A stretch of 64,000 nucleotides of DNA from assembly GCA_030323885.1 (NCBI GenBank), contig CM059203.1, positions 3,410,001-3,474,000 on the forward strand, in the 5' to 3' direction. This document shows positions 30,742-41,786 of this stretch, piece after piece. How positions within the stretch are numbered: the stretch's first letter is position 1; each line of letters opens with the position of its first letter. A model generated the notes under the pieces. The model was given only the letters and a program-made list of their open reading frames with translations. It was not told the DNA's origin and searched no databases. This DNA comes from Branchipolynoe longqiensis. Lineage: Eukaryota > Annelida > Polychaeta > Phyllodocida > Polynoidae. Made by a program: the position numbers and the translations under genes.

Positions 30742-33130
30742 GTGGAAAAAGTACAGTGCTGTGTATTCCTTCATGTGGCGGGCCGAGACGCGCAAAAGAT
30801 CCACAAGACCTTGAAGATTGATGCAACGAACAAGGATAAAATCGGCCCACTCATCGATGCATTTAATGAATACTGTGAAGGTAAATCTAACATTACGGTG
30901 ATTCGATATCAATTCAACTCGTATAACCAAACGAGTGAAAACATTGACGCTTACATACGAGAAGTTAAATCGCGTGTCACACATTGTTGCTATGACAATT
31001 TAGAGGATTCGTTGTTGTGTGATAGACTGGTATGTGGTGTCAAAGATAATATGGTACGGAATCGACTGCTACAAACACCGAATTTGTCGTTGGATCAATG
31101 TGTTCAGATGTGCAGATTAAGCGAGCACAAAGCGGCGCAATTAGTGAATACCAATGTTACTGCAGAGGAGGGCGTGGCCAGCATTTCTTCTGCGAACGGG
31201 CATCGCCATGGTTTCATGACGCGACCGTCACAACAGTGGACACCGCCTACGTCAATGAGGTTTCGACAGGCAAGACAACAACCCGGGCAATGTGATGAAT
31301 GCAGTTATAATCATCAAAAAGGGAATTGTCCGGCTCGTGGCAAGGAATGCGACAGTTGCCACAAGCTGGGGCATTTTCGCAGAGTTTGCCGGGCACGGAT
31401 GACAAATGCTGTGCCAGTTAACGAAGTACATGTTGACCCTAGTAACCTTGACGAGGTGCCAGAGGATGTGGGTCAAACATATGATTTGTTCATCGGAGCG
31501 GTGTACAGCAACGCAAATAGTGGACCTGGATTGTGGTTCACAACAGTGAACATTGGAAACGTTGAGGTGTCTTTCAAGATGGATATGGGTTCTGAGGCTA
31601 ACATTCTACCGTTGGATGTATACCGCAAGCTGGAGAACGTAGTGTTGAACCCGTCCAAATGTCACCTAGTAACGTACAATGGTGATCGCATAATACCATC
31701 AGGGGAAATACAGCTAGACGTCAGCGGAAAACGACTAAAATTTCAAGTAACATATGCGGGGAGCGCCATCCTGGGAAAAGTAGCATGTGTTGATTTAGGA
31801 CTGATCGCTCGTGTTGATGTTGTTCAAGACAAATTGAATGGATCTGACGCACATGAAATGGTAAATAAATATTCGGATGTATTTGTTGGTCTAGGCCTGA
31901 TAAAAGTAAATGCTATGATACATGTTGATGTATCTGTACCTCCTGTCATTGACCCTCCACGTAGGATACCTGTGTCTATTACAGATGATGTTAGGCAAGA
32001 ACTAGACCGTATGTTGAACTTAGGTGTAATTGTAAAGGAGGATGACCCTACACCATGGGTCAGCTCTATAACCATTGTAAGGAAGCCAGGCAAGATTAGG
32101 ATCTGTTTAGACCCAACAAAATTAAACAGGGCTATACTACGTGGCCCATATCCGGTACGTACCGTTGAGGAGGTCGTGTCTCAAATATACGGATCCAAAT
32201 TCTTTTCCGTATTAGATGCCAATAGTGGTTACTGGCAGGTAGAGCTGGATCACAATAGTTCAAAACTATGTACCTTTAATACCCCGTGGGGCAGATTCCG
32301 TTACACAAGGTTGCCGTTTGGTATCAAGACGGCGGGTGACATTTTCATCAAAGAAATGAATGACATGTTACGAGATATGAAAGGGGTTCATGTAATTTCA
32401 GACGATATCTTGGTTCATGGCAGAACCGTACAGGAACACAATGAACGCCTGGAAGCGGTATTATCCCGTGCCAGGGAAATGAATCTTAAACTAAACCCTA
32501 AAAAGTCAAAAATTTGCCAAACCAGTGTTAATTATGTAGGTCATTTAATCACTGCTGACGGATTAAAGCCTAATGAAGAACGCGTACAGGCAATAATAGA
32601 CATGCCGGATCCAACTGACAAACCTGCTGTACAAAGATTCTTAGGCATGATCGGTTATGTCAGCAAATTCATAAATAACATGGCACAGATAACTAAACCT
32701 TTACGAACAGTCATAAAAAAAAATGTAGCTTGGCACTGGGATGCAAATAAACTGAAGCAATTGTTAAGGGATGCACCTGTCCTAAAATATTTTAATTGTA
32801 AGGAACAAATAACATTGCAAGTAGATGCATCCAAATATGGGTTAGGGGCGACTCTGTTCCAAAATGACCAACCAGTTGCAATGGCTTCTAAGGCTTTAGA
32901 TGATTGTCAAGTCAGTTATGCCGTTATAGAGAAGGAACTTCTTGCCATATGTTTTGGATGTAAAAAGTTTCATGAATATATTTTTGGCAATAGTATAATT
33001 GTTCAAACTGATCACAAACCATTAGAATCTATTATGTTGAAGCCCATCCATGAACTATCGGCACGTATGCAGCGCATGAGGATGAGATTGCAAAATTATA
33101 ATTTAAAAGTAGTTTACACTAAGGGGTCAA
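30742..33130 (+). pseudogene. Gypsy gag-protease-RT-RNase H, truncated and frameshifted
   Basis: One frame of about 800 codons. Gag capsid homology begins at VQCCVFLHVAGRDA. A CCHC zinc knuckle (CDSCHKLGHFRRVC, about residue 203) follows a second Cys/His cluster. The aspartic protease active site reads DMGSEANILP (about residue 280) where D-S/T-G is expected. RT has FSVLDANSGYWQVELD and the catalytic box ISDDILV (about residue 553); many relatives have V/Y-x-DD, so Ser is a variant of the first position. RNase H has LQVDASKYGLG, EKELLAI and QTDHKPLE. A run of nine T at about 33134-33142 throws the frame out near the end of RNase H. Gag and pol share one frame here. The protease change and truncation make activity unlikely. 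Confidence 0.85.
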
Positions 33131-33142
33131 CGCTTTTTTTTT

Positions 33143-34508
33143 GCAGATACATTGTCCAGGGCGCACACATCTAGCATAGAGCCAAATGACCTCTTCGATA
33201 AAGACGTTTCGGTGGCGTCCGTGGATGTTGATAAGGATATAGTGCAACGGGTTGTATCAGCAACCAAAATGGACAAAACATTGCAAGAAATAATAAATTT
33301 GACTGTCAACGGTTGGCCAGATAATAGCAAAAAGGTATCGCCAAATATTAGACCGTTCTACACTTACAGTAGAGACATAACATACTCTGAGGGTTTAGTA
33401 TTTAAGGGTTTGCAAATTGTTATTCCTAGAATATTGCAACCAGATGTTTTAGATAAGATACATGAATCGCATTTAGGGATGGATCATCAAGTGTAAACAA
33501 TTAGCGAGGGACACTGTATTCTGGCCCGGAATGAACGCCCAAATAGAAGACAAAGTTGCCAGATGTCAGATTTGTCAAGAGTTCCGAAATGCGCCCCATA
33601 AGGAACCTCTGATAAATCACCCGATAGTAGACATCCCATTTTATAAAATAGGGGTTGACCCATGTCATTCAAACGGTTTAAATTATTTGATCATTGTTGA
33701 TTATTATACAAAATTCCCGGAGGTTATACATATGCATGAGACTACAAGCAAAGCTGTTATCGTTGCCCTTAAGCAGACATTTGCTAGATACGGTATACCA
33801 AGATATGTCGTGTCCGATAATGGGCCTCAATTCAAAAGTGTAGAATATACTAGTTTCTCTAACAAATATGGCTTTGAACCTGTTTATACTAACCCAATGC
33901 ATTCACAAAGCAACGGCCAAGCTGAACGGTTTGTACAAACGGTCAAAGGTATATTAAAGAAGTCAGCAAAAGGTGATGGTGATATGTATTTAGGCCTATT
34001 GAATTACAGGAACACACCATTGCAAGGTATGGGGGCATCTCCATCACAATTGCTAATGTCTCGCAAATTAAGAACCAGCATGCCTATGTTACAGGTTCGT
34101 CTGAGACCCCGACTGCAACCATCTAAATTGGCATTGTTGAAACAGGTTCAGTTCAATCAAAAGAGGTATTTTGATAAACGAGCTGGAAAAACATTAAGGA
34201 CGCTTCAGCCAGGTGATATAATAAAATATAAAGATCACAAGAATGAGTGGAGGGATGGTAAAATCATACAAAGTAATACGCCTGGACCAAGAGACTACAA
34301 AATCATGAACGCGGACAATACGGTGGTGCGCCGTAACCGAAAGTTCATATTTAAATGTTCCCCTCCCAATAAAAATAATATGAGCAAGAATAAAAAATGC
34401 TCGATTAGAAGTAAATGCAGACAACATTTCCGACACCCAGAAAGATATGAATGGCATAAAGCAGCCATATCAAACTCGTTACGGTCGATATATTCGCCGA
34501 CCAGATAG
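33143..34508 (+). pseudogene. Gypsy RNase H end and integrase, one further frameshift
   Basis: After the T run the next frame (ADTLSRAH...) ends RNase H and enters the integrase N-terminal HHCC finger region (HESHLGMD). A second shift at about 33482-33490 leads to a frame ending at 34508 that has KCKQLARDTVFWPGM and CQIC. The integrase core has its D,D(35)E triad: Asp in KIGVDPC (about 33655), Asp in VSDNGPQF (about 33817) and Glu in SNGQAERF (about 33925). A C-terminal region with LQPGDIIKYKDHKNEW resembles the GPY/F-like module of Gypsy integrases. The enzyme would insert cDNA into chromosomes; this copy cannot be read through. Confidence 0.85.
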
Positions 34509-34887
34509 ATTGGGTGTTCTTGCATAAGTAGAACTTAAGTTAACTCAAGACTAATTATCCTGTTGGGAGAAATGTTATTGCCATAAAAGAGCAAGAAATG
34601 ACTATGGATCACATCTAGTAAATGTTCACAGAATACGGCATATCTAGTATTAATATCATATCCTTCGCACAGTTACAATAATATGTGTCGTTGATGGGGT
34701 GTGCATTGTGTGGTTGTTATCAAGTGGTGTCGTAGTGTTACCATAATGCCACACAAACAATTAATGGACTCATATCTGAGGCTAGGTTAAGTGTGTACTA
34801 GATTTAAGACAATCTTGTTCTGTTACGTTTATCAATATCGGTATAAGGTAATACATCATAGGAATAAGCGTTTCCATGGAAAGGAGA

Positions 34888-35013
34888 TGTTATGTATCTG
34901 TGTCAGCGGTAACCATGACGTAACGATGACGTCATGTATGGGGGCGTGCTAGGATGACGTAAGATAAATAAACAGTTCCATAACGCAGCTCAAGGTGTTC
35001 ACACTTCATTACA
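34888..35013 (+). repeat. Gypsy 3' LTR, 126 bp, with polypurine tract
   Basis: Begins TGTTATGTATC right after the purine tract GAAAGGAGA (34879-34887) and ends TTACA; AATAAA at 34967-34972. Carries TGACGTAA (34916), TGACGTCA (34927) and TGACGTAA (34955), CREB/ATF-type sites. Unusually short for an LTR. The 5' partner is absent, so limits rest on TG...CA and the tract. Confidence 0.65.
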
Positions 35014-35800
35014 CTATGTGTGTGCAAACATGCTATGTGTGTGCAACACATAGCACACAGTGTGTGATGTGTGCAACACACAGTGTTATGTGTGTGTACC
35101 ACATAGTGTGTTATGTGTGTACCACACAGTGTGCTTATGTGTGTGCAACACATAGCACACTGTGTGGTGCACACACATAACACACTGTGTGTTACACACA
35201 CATAACACAGTGTGTGGTACACATATAACACACTGTGTGGTGCACACACATAACACAATGTGTGGTACACACACATAACACACTGTGTGGTACACACGAG
35301 GAGTTCAGGCGCAAAACCAAGTAAGTCCATTTTCATGAAAATTGAGATAACACACACTACCCTACCTCTACATAACACACTGTGCAACACACAGTGTTAT
35401 GTGTGTGTACCACATAGTGTGTGTTATGTGTGTACAACACAGTGTGCTATGTGTGTGCAAACATGCTATGTGTGTGCAACACATAGCACACAGTGTGTGA
35501 TGTGTGCAACACACAGTGTTATGTGTGTGTACCACATAGTGTGTTATGTGTGTACCACACAGTGTGCTTATGTGTGTGCAACACATAGCACACTGTGTGG
35601 TGCACACACATAACACACTGTGTGTTACACACATAACAGTGTGTGGTACACACATAACACACTGTGTGGTACACACATAACACACTGTGTGGTACACACA
35701 CATAACACACACTACCCTACCCCTACATAACACACTGTGCAACACACAGTGTTATGTGTGTGTACCACATAGTGTGTTATGTGTGTACCACACAGTGATA
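35014..35800. repeat. Palindromic ACACATAACACACTGTGTG minisatellite
   Basis: Same unit family as 26950-30440 but switching orientation: TTATGTGTGTACCACAC on the left and GTGTGGTGCACACACATAAC on the right of about 35155. The block at 35029 repeats at 35462 (shift 433 bp). A 48-base non-repeat island lies at 35298-35345. Confidence 0.9.
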
Positions 35801-36982
35801 CGCCCTCACCCCCCCCCCAAACCCCCCCCCCCCCCCCCCGTAGTTGTTGCAACATGCTTTGTGTTGGCTCTGACACTTTAACACACAGATTTTAACCATG
35901 TGTGCAACACACAGTGTTTAGGGTGTGGTGTTTCCACCGAATAAACCCAAGTGTGTTATGTGTGTACCACACAGTGTCGATCGAGGTAAGCTCTCCAACC
36001 TGTTCAGTGGTTAACATGGACATAAATCAAACTGAACTCCTACGTTTGTTCTCAGATTCTTGCTACGGCCAAAATAAGAACATTAACGTTTTATCCATGT
36101 TGTTTGCTTTGTGCAACCAGAAGTACCCAAATCTTACTGTTGAGTACACTTTCCCAATACAGGGACACAGCTTTCTTCCTGCAGACCGAGTGTTTGGAAG
36201 GATCGAGCAAGAAATCCGAAAGAAGGAAACAATATTAATGCCAGAGGAATACTGTGAGATTCTGAGGAACCATGGTTCTGTTCATGTGTATGGAAAGGAT
36301 TGGATGTGCTATGATTACAAAGCAGAATCAGCCAGTTTCACAAAACGTCAAAGATCTTTCAAAATTAGTGAGGCAAGAGTGCTACAGATTTCTAAGAAAA
36401 ATTTGGGGTTCAAAAGTGCATTTGCTGGGGAATATTGTCAACACTCCCTTCTAAAAAGGGGGAAAAAGTGGGCACAGTTCAATCCTTCACTACTGGCTGA
36501 CATTAACTGTGTGAAAGAGGCTAAGAAGCAGGATGTCATGAAGCTGCTGAAACAGTTGGATGTAAATCAAGAGGTTCGGGGTTACTATGAGAATGCCCTC
36601 TCTCATGATGGTGATCAGAACATTGTGCAGGACCTTGAGGATAGTGGTGATGATGAGTAAGCTTATGGTGGAAATTGTGTGTTCTTTGATTCTGCAAGAT
36701 TTCTATAAGATTAGTCTTTGACAATGGACTTACATGGTTTTGCAAACAAACCGAAAGTGGACTTACTTGGTTTTGCAGAAAAATCAATAAAAGTTGATTA
36801 ATTAATGAGTTTTGGAATAAAGGTTCATTTATCACTTTCATAGTATTTTGTTCATTGCCCATAACCCTATAATACAAAGAAAAGTGGAATTACTGAGAAT
36901 TATATTTATGGGCATATACAAATCTTGATTTTAAAACAAAAGAGGTCGGGTGGACTTACTTGGTTTTGCGCCTGAACTCCTC
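35298..36982 (+). mobile_element. Candidate DNA transposon with 32-bp terminal inverted repeat
   Basis: GAGGAGTTCAGGCGCAAAAC... at 35298-35329 is the exact reverse complement of 36951-36982. Between them lie minisatellite sequence, a 214-aa DDE-like ORF and its poly-A signal. The right end carries extra copies of GGACTTACTTGGTTTTGC (36724, one mismatch; 36757; 36952), as subterminal binding sites often do. Target duplications are not apparent (left flank is minisatellite). The left interior looks replaced by minisatellite, so the copy is probably defective. Confidence 0.55.
36016..36660 (+). CDS. DDE-like (RNase H-fold) transposon protein, C-terminal part
   Basis: 214 aa from the ATG at 36016; the frame is open further upstream but only through minisatellite sequence. 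Visible motifs are LFSDSCYGQNKNINV (about residues 11-25), GHSFLPADRVFGRIE (about 56-70) and KDWMCYDYKA, ending in an acidic tail (DLEDSGDDE). The pairing D-x-C-x-GQNKN ... GHS-x4-D-x2-FG-x-IE is one I recall from a widespread group of uncharacterised animal and fungal proteins, catalogued as a DUF (I believe DUF7869) and looking like the distal half of an RNase H-fold nuclease. The N-terminal half expected for that group is missing. A poly-A signal (CAATAAAAG) lies 125 bases downstream and inverted repeats flank the region. This is the only intact sizeable ORF in the window; transposase function is inference. Confidence 0.6.
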   Translation: MDINQTELLRLFSDSCYGQNKNINVLSMLFALCNQKYPNLTVEYTFPIQGHSFLPADRVFGRIEQEIRKKETILMPEEYCEILRNHGSVHVYGKDWMCYDYKAESASFTKRQRSFKISEARVLQISKKNLGFKSAFAGEYCQHSLLKRGKKWAQFNPSLLADINCVKEAKKQDVMKLLKQLDVNQEVRGYYENALSHDGDQNIVQDLEDSGDDE

Positions 36983-37384
36983 ATATAATTATTTCCTACA
37001 AGATGGAAGAAAGACAAACAAGGTAATTAGGATGGAAAATATAGAATATGTAGAATCAGGATTTTTGGAGCGACTGGTACAGGGGTGATGTCGAGACATG
37101 CGAGGAAGACACTACAGGTGGCGCCACGATGCTATTTTTTAAATCAAATCATATTAGAAAAATAAAAAGCTCAGCAGAAATGAAATCTGAAAGTGAGCGA
37201 TAATTGGGGAATTTGCCATACAGTAACTAGTAGTGCAACTTGGGTGCTGACTCATGATGTACTGGTCACGTGGGCCTTCATTATTAATGCTATTTGCTTA
37301 CTGTTACTTTTTTTCTCCAGCCAAGTAATTTCCATTTATTGTTATTTGATTACGGTGCAGACATGCAAACTTAATCATGAAACT
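36983..37384. other. No gene recognised
   Basis: AT-rich spacer. Confidence 0.4.
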
Positions 37385-37545
37385 CTTGGATAGAGTCGGC
37401 AGCTGAGTTGAGCGCTCGCTTCCCATGTAGCAGGTGGTGAGTGCAAATCCGCAGCCAAGCCAAATCGGTGACTTAAAAATTAATACTTATTGCTACCTAG
37501 CCCGGCATTTGGCATTATTAGGATAGTGTGATGAGTAGTGGAATG
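37385..37545 (+). mobile_element. SINE-1 copy, 3'-truncated
   Basis: tRNA-like head (GTCGGCAGCTGAGTTGAGCG, CGCTTCCCATGTAGCAGGTG) then GGTGACTTAAAAATTAATAC and ATTATTAGGATAGTGTGATG as in the other copies. Confidence 0.65.
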
Positions 37546-37682
37546 AGGAAGACCAATTTTCAGCGATTCAAATTTCATTTTGCTTAATCAATGAATGTAA
37601 CGAAAACAAACAATTCTATCGTAAGAATTGTGTTAGCAAGTGTTGATTCTTTGTAGAGAAGTTTATCCATTTCTGTGTCTAG

Positions 37683-37985
37683 ATGGGATGGCTGAATGAG
37701 TTGAGTGTCCGTCTAGAATATGGGATTTAAACCCACGTGTTAAAAGATTGGTCGAGTCAAACCAATGACTTAAAATTTGATACTTGTCATTGCCTAGCCA
37801 GGCGCTCGCCATTATTAGGATAGGGCCAGGGCTGGTTGGGTCAGTTTTCAGGATAATGTGACTGAGTGGGATATCAAGCCATGGTGCTGGTGGCCTGGTC
37901 TTCCAGTCCACACTGTCACAAATCAGTACCCATCATGATATGACCATAGATGTTGCCAGGACGTAAAACTCCAACAACCAACCAA
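37683..37985 (+). mobile_element. SINE-1 copy, nearly full length
   Basis: Head with GGATGGCTGAATGAGTTGAG, body with GAGTCAAACCAATGACTTA, TGATACTTGTCATTGCCTAG, GGATAATGTGACTGAGTGGG, tail TGTTGCCAGGACGTAAAACT. Confidence 0.75.
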
Positions 37986-38412
37986 ATCCATTTCTCTCTG
38001 GTTTCTTTCTCCTGTCTTTGCATTGTGGTAAGGGGGACAAGCGCAGATGTTGCTCAATCAGTTGTGGCCCAACCACAGCCTGCTGACGTCATATCAAGGT
38101 GAAAGCAGCGCTGTGATTGGTCGATGTGGCTAATCACCAGTGCTAGAGAGGGGGTGCGTGGGGGTGGGGATGGTGGTGGGCGTGAAGGTTTAGCAGTATC
38201 TAAGCGAAGCAGGTGCTATATTGTTGCCATCATACCTTGTGGGGGGTTGACACATTAAAAGAAATTAACAAATAATGGTTGAGGTCGGGGTGGTGGGGGG
38301 ACAGTGGGACATGGGGGGACCGACTCAGACCAGGGCATGGCAGGCAGTGATAGTCAGGCAAATATAGGGTAGAAAGACGATGGGTTGGAGGAGAGATAAG
38401 AGGGAGTGGGAA
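37986..38412. other. No gene recognised; G-rich and short repeats
   Basis: Contains G-rich GGGGGTGGGGATGGTGGTGGG at about 38160 (split by T) and no coding signal. Confidence 0.4.
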
Positions 38413-38754
38413 GGGTTTGTTTGTTGTTGTTTTATGTCCTAGCAGCATCTAAGCTCTTATCAGGATGGGTACCGATGTGTGCCTGTTAGCAGTCATGGCA
38501 ACTTTATAGTGCTGCCCAACTGGGACATCAGGTTGCCAGCATCATGATCTGATATCCCATACAGTCACATTATCCTGACACTGTGAAAACCAGTCCTTGC
38601 CCTATCCTATTAATGCCGAGCGCCAGGCTAGGAAGTGACAAGTATCAATTTTGTAAGTCATTAGTTTGACTCGACCAGCATTGAACTCCCGATATTCCGC
38701 ACGGGAAGCCTACGTTCTACCAATTCGGCCACTGCGGCCAGTCATTCTAAGCAA
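38413..38754 (-). mobile_element. SINE-1, full-length (minus strand)
   Basis: Read on the minus strand: a tRNA-like head GGCCGCAGTGGCCGAATTGG (A-box-like) with GGGAGTTCAATGC (B-box-like), then GAGTCAAACTAATGACTTAC, the body, GGGCAGCACTATAAAGTTGC and the tail CTAGGACATAAAACAAC(AAC)n. About 340 bp. Best-preserved copy for defining the family. Confidence 0.8.
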
Positions 38755-39113
38755 TATGGCCAACTGGCTACAGCATGTGCTTTACATGCTGGAGGTCGTG
38801 GGTTCGATCCCCAGCCGAGTCAAAATAGAGACTTAAAAAATGAGAATATGTGTCACTACCTAAAATGTTGCTCTGTATTTCTAGGGTGGGGCAAGGACTG
38901 CTTAGTGCGGTCTCAAATAATGTGTCTGAATGGGATATGGGGCATGCCATGAATAGTGCAGGTGCCATGGTATCTCAGTAGGGTGCCATGGTATCTCAGT
39001 AGGGGCAGCACTATGAAGTTACCATGAGTGCGCGCTATCATTATAAAGTCGGTAATATTGATATAACCTTTAATGTTGCTAGGACGTAAAGCAACAACAA
39101 ACCAATCCCCGAG
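38755..39113 (+). mobile_element. SINE-1, full-length
   Basis: Head ATGGCCAACTGGCTACAGCA with GGGTTCGATCCCC (B box), GAGTCAAAATAGAGACTTA, then body and tail TGTTGCTAGGACGTAAAGCA. GGTGCCATGGTATCTCAGTA is duplicated at 38960-38999. Head-to-head with the preceding copy. Confidence 0.8.
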
Positions 39114-39204
39114 TGGGTTGTTATGTAGAGTAATGATTCCGTAGTTTGGATGACTGTAACTTAATGAAAGTGTCAGCATTTCCTCCCCTTCTCCATCGCA
39201 ATCC

Positions 39205-39262
39205 CCGACTCCCCCCTCCCCCCACCCCCACCCCCACCCCCACCCCACCCCCACCCTCCCTC
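39205..39262. repeat. C-rich simple repeat (CCCCCA)n
   Basis: CCCCCACCCCCACCCCCACC and variants. Confidence 0.85.
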
Positions 39263-39361
39263 CAAGGGGACAGATGATCCTTTCAGAATGGTAAAAGAAT
39301 TGTGACATGAAATGTCTGGTGAATGTATGATGTGGCAGTTCGATGCTTCAAGTAGGACACT

Positions 39362-41529
39362 CTTAACCCATTCACAGCGCCACCTATCAGTTCACCACAA
39401 TATTAGTGTAATACTCCTTAACCGATTCACAGTGCCACCTATCAGTTCACCACTCTATTAGTGTCATGCTGCTTAACCCATTCACAGCGCCACCTATCAG
39501 TTCACCACTATATTAGTGTCATGCTGCTTAACCCATTCACAGCGCCACCTATCAGTTCACCACTATATTAGTGTCATGCTGCTTAACCCATTCACAGCAC
39601 CACCTATCACTTCACCACTATATTAGTGTAATATTCCTTAACCCATTCACAGCGGCACCTATCAGTTCACCACTATATTAGTGTAATACTCCTCAACCGA
39701 TTCACAGCGGCACCTATCAGTTCACCACTATATTAGTGTCATGCTCCTTAACCCATTCACAGCGGCACCTATCAGTTCACCACTGTATTAGTGTCATGCT
39801 CCTTAAACCATTCACAGCGGCCCCTTTCAGTTCACCACTGTATTAGTGTCATGCTCCTTAACCCATTCACAGCGGCACCTATCAGTTCACCACTGTATTA
39901 GTGTCATGCTGCTTAACCCATTCACAGCGCCAGCTATCAGTTCACCACTATATTAGTGTAATACTCCTCAACCGATTCACAGCGGCACCTATCAGTTCAC
40001 CACTCTATTAGTGTCATGCTGGTTAACCCATTCACAGCGCCACCTATCAGTTAACCACTATATTAGTGCCATGCTCCTTAACCGATTCACAGTGCCACCT
40101 ATCAGTTCACCACTATATTAGTGTCATGCTGCTTAACCGATTCACAGCGCCACCTATCAGTTCACCACTATATTATTGTCATGCTCCTTAACCCATTCAC
40201 AGCGCCACCTATCAGTTCACCACTGTATTAGTGTCATGCTGCTTAACCCATTCACAGCACCACCTATCAGTTCACCACTGTATTAGTGCCATGCTCCTTA
40301 ACTGATTCACAGCGCCACCTATCAGTTCACCACTGTATTAGTGTCATGCCCCTTAACTGATTCACAGCGCCACCTATCAGTTCACCACTCTATTAGTGCC
40401 ATGCTCCTTAACTGATTCACAGCGCCACCTATCAGTTCACCACTATATTAGTGCCATGCTCCTTAACTGATTCACAGCGCCACCTATCTGTTCACCACTG
40501 TATTAGTGCCATGCTACTTAACCCATTCACAGCGCCACCTATCCGTTCACCACTGTATTAGTGTCATGCTGCTTAACCCATTCACAGCGCCACCTATCAG
40601 TTGACCACGGTATTAGTGTAATGCTGCTTAACCCATTCACAGTGCCACCTATCAGTTCACCACTGTATTAGTGGCATGCTGCTTAACCCATTCACAGCGG
40701 CACCTATCAGTTCACCACTGTATTAGTGGCATGCTGCTTAACCCATTCACAGTGCCACCTATCAGTTCACCACTGTATTAGTGGCATGCTGCTTAACCCA
40801 TTCACAGTGCCACCTATCAGTTCACCACTATATTAGTGTAATACTCCTCAACCGATTCACATCGGCACCTATCAGTTCACCACTGTATTAGTGTCATGCT
40901 GCTTAACTGATTCACAGCGCCACCTATCAGTTCACCACTATATTAGTGTCATGCTCCTTAACCCATTCACAGCGGCACCTATCAGTTCACCACTGTATTA
41001 GTGTCATGCTGTTTAACCCATTCACAGCGCCACCTATCAGTTCACCACTATATTAGTGTAATACACCTTAACCCATTCACAGCGCCACCTATCAGTTCAC
41101 CACTGTATTACTGTCATGCTGCTTAACCCATTCACAGCGCCACCTATCAGTTCACCACTGTATTACTGTCATGCTGCTTAACCCATTCACAGCGCCACCT
41201 ATCAGTTCACCACTGTATTACTGTCATGCTGCTTAACCCATTCACAGAGCCACCTATCAGTTCACCACTGTATTAGTGTCCTGCTGCTTAACCCATTCAC
41301 AGTGCCACCTATCAGTTCACCACTCTATTAGTGTACTGCTCTTTAACCCATTCACAGCGCCACCTATCAGTTCACCACTATATTAGTGCCATGCTCCTTA
41401 ACTGATTCACAGCGCCACCTATCAGTTCACCCCTGTATTAGTGTCATGGTCCTTAACCCATTCACATCACAACCTATCAGTTCACCACTATATTAGTGTC
41501 ATGCTCCTTAACCCATTCACAGCGCCACT
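39362..41529 (+). repeat. 55-bp minisatellite, about 39 copies
   Basis: Unit CTTAACCCATTCACAGCGCC / ACCTATCAGTTCACCACTAT / ATTAGTGTCATGCTG; period 55 measured from successive CTTAACC starts (39362, 39417). Variant positions (AACCCA/AACCGA/AACTGA, GCGCC/GCGGC, TATA/TGTA) alternate along the array. No frame is open across it. Confidence 0.97.
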
Positions 41530-41655
41530 TCAGTTTATTGAATTGACTCAGCATTTCCTTCTACATGTATGTGACAACACATGCTTAATAACCGTATCAG
41601 TTATTGTTTAGGTTTTTGAAAATTTGATGATTTCATCGGACTATGCAGCTTAAAA
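41530..41655. mobile_element. TTAA MITE right end
   Basis: GTTTATTGAATTGACTCAGC...TTCATCGGACTATGCAGCTTAA matches 22570-22720; the left half is missing, replaced by the 55-bp array. Confidence 0.7.
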
Positions 41656-41786
41656 AAAACACACCCAAAGAGCTTCCATTGAAAGCTGGCCATGGGGCGG
41701 GCGGTCCTTGTTTACTGTGACGTCATGCGTGCCCTTGTTGGTGTCGCATTATGGCCAGGTGCATCCTGATATGGCCTCTACATGTT

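Larger units (their letters stand above)
30721..35013 (+). mobile_element. Gypsy-type LTR retrotransposon, 5'-truncated
   Basis: Gag (from its middle), zinc knuckles, protease, RT, RNase H, integrase, polypurine tract and 3' LTR are present in order. The 5' LTR, leader and first part of gag are absent: homology starts exactly where the inverted-repeat arm ends at 30720. Two frameshifts interrupt pol. Confidence 0.9.

Noticed and set aside
39362..41529. CRISPR-like regular repeats
   Set aside because: The whole 55-bp unit repeats with no unique spacers, in an animal genome: a minisatellite. The same holds for the 94-, 42- and 24-bp arrays.
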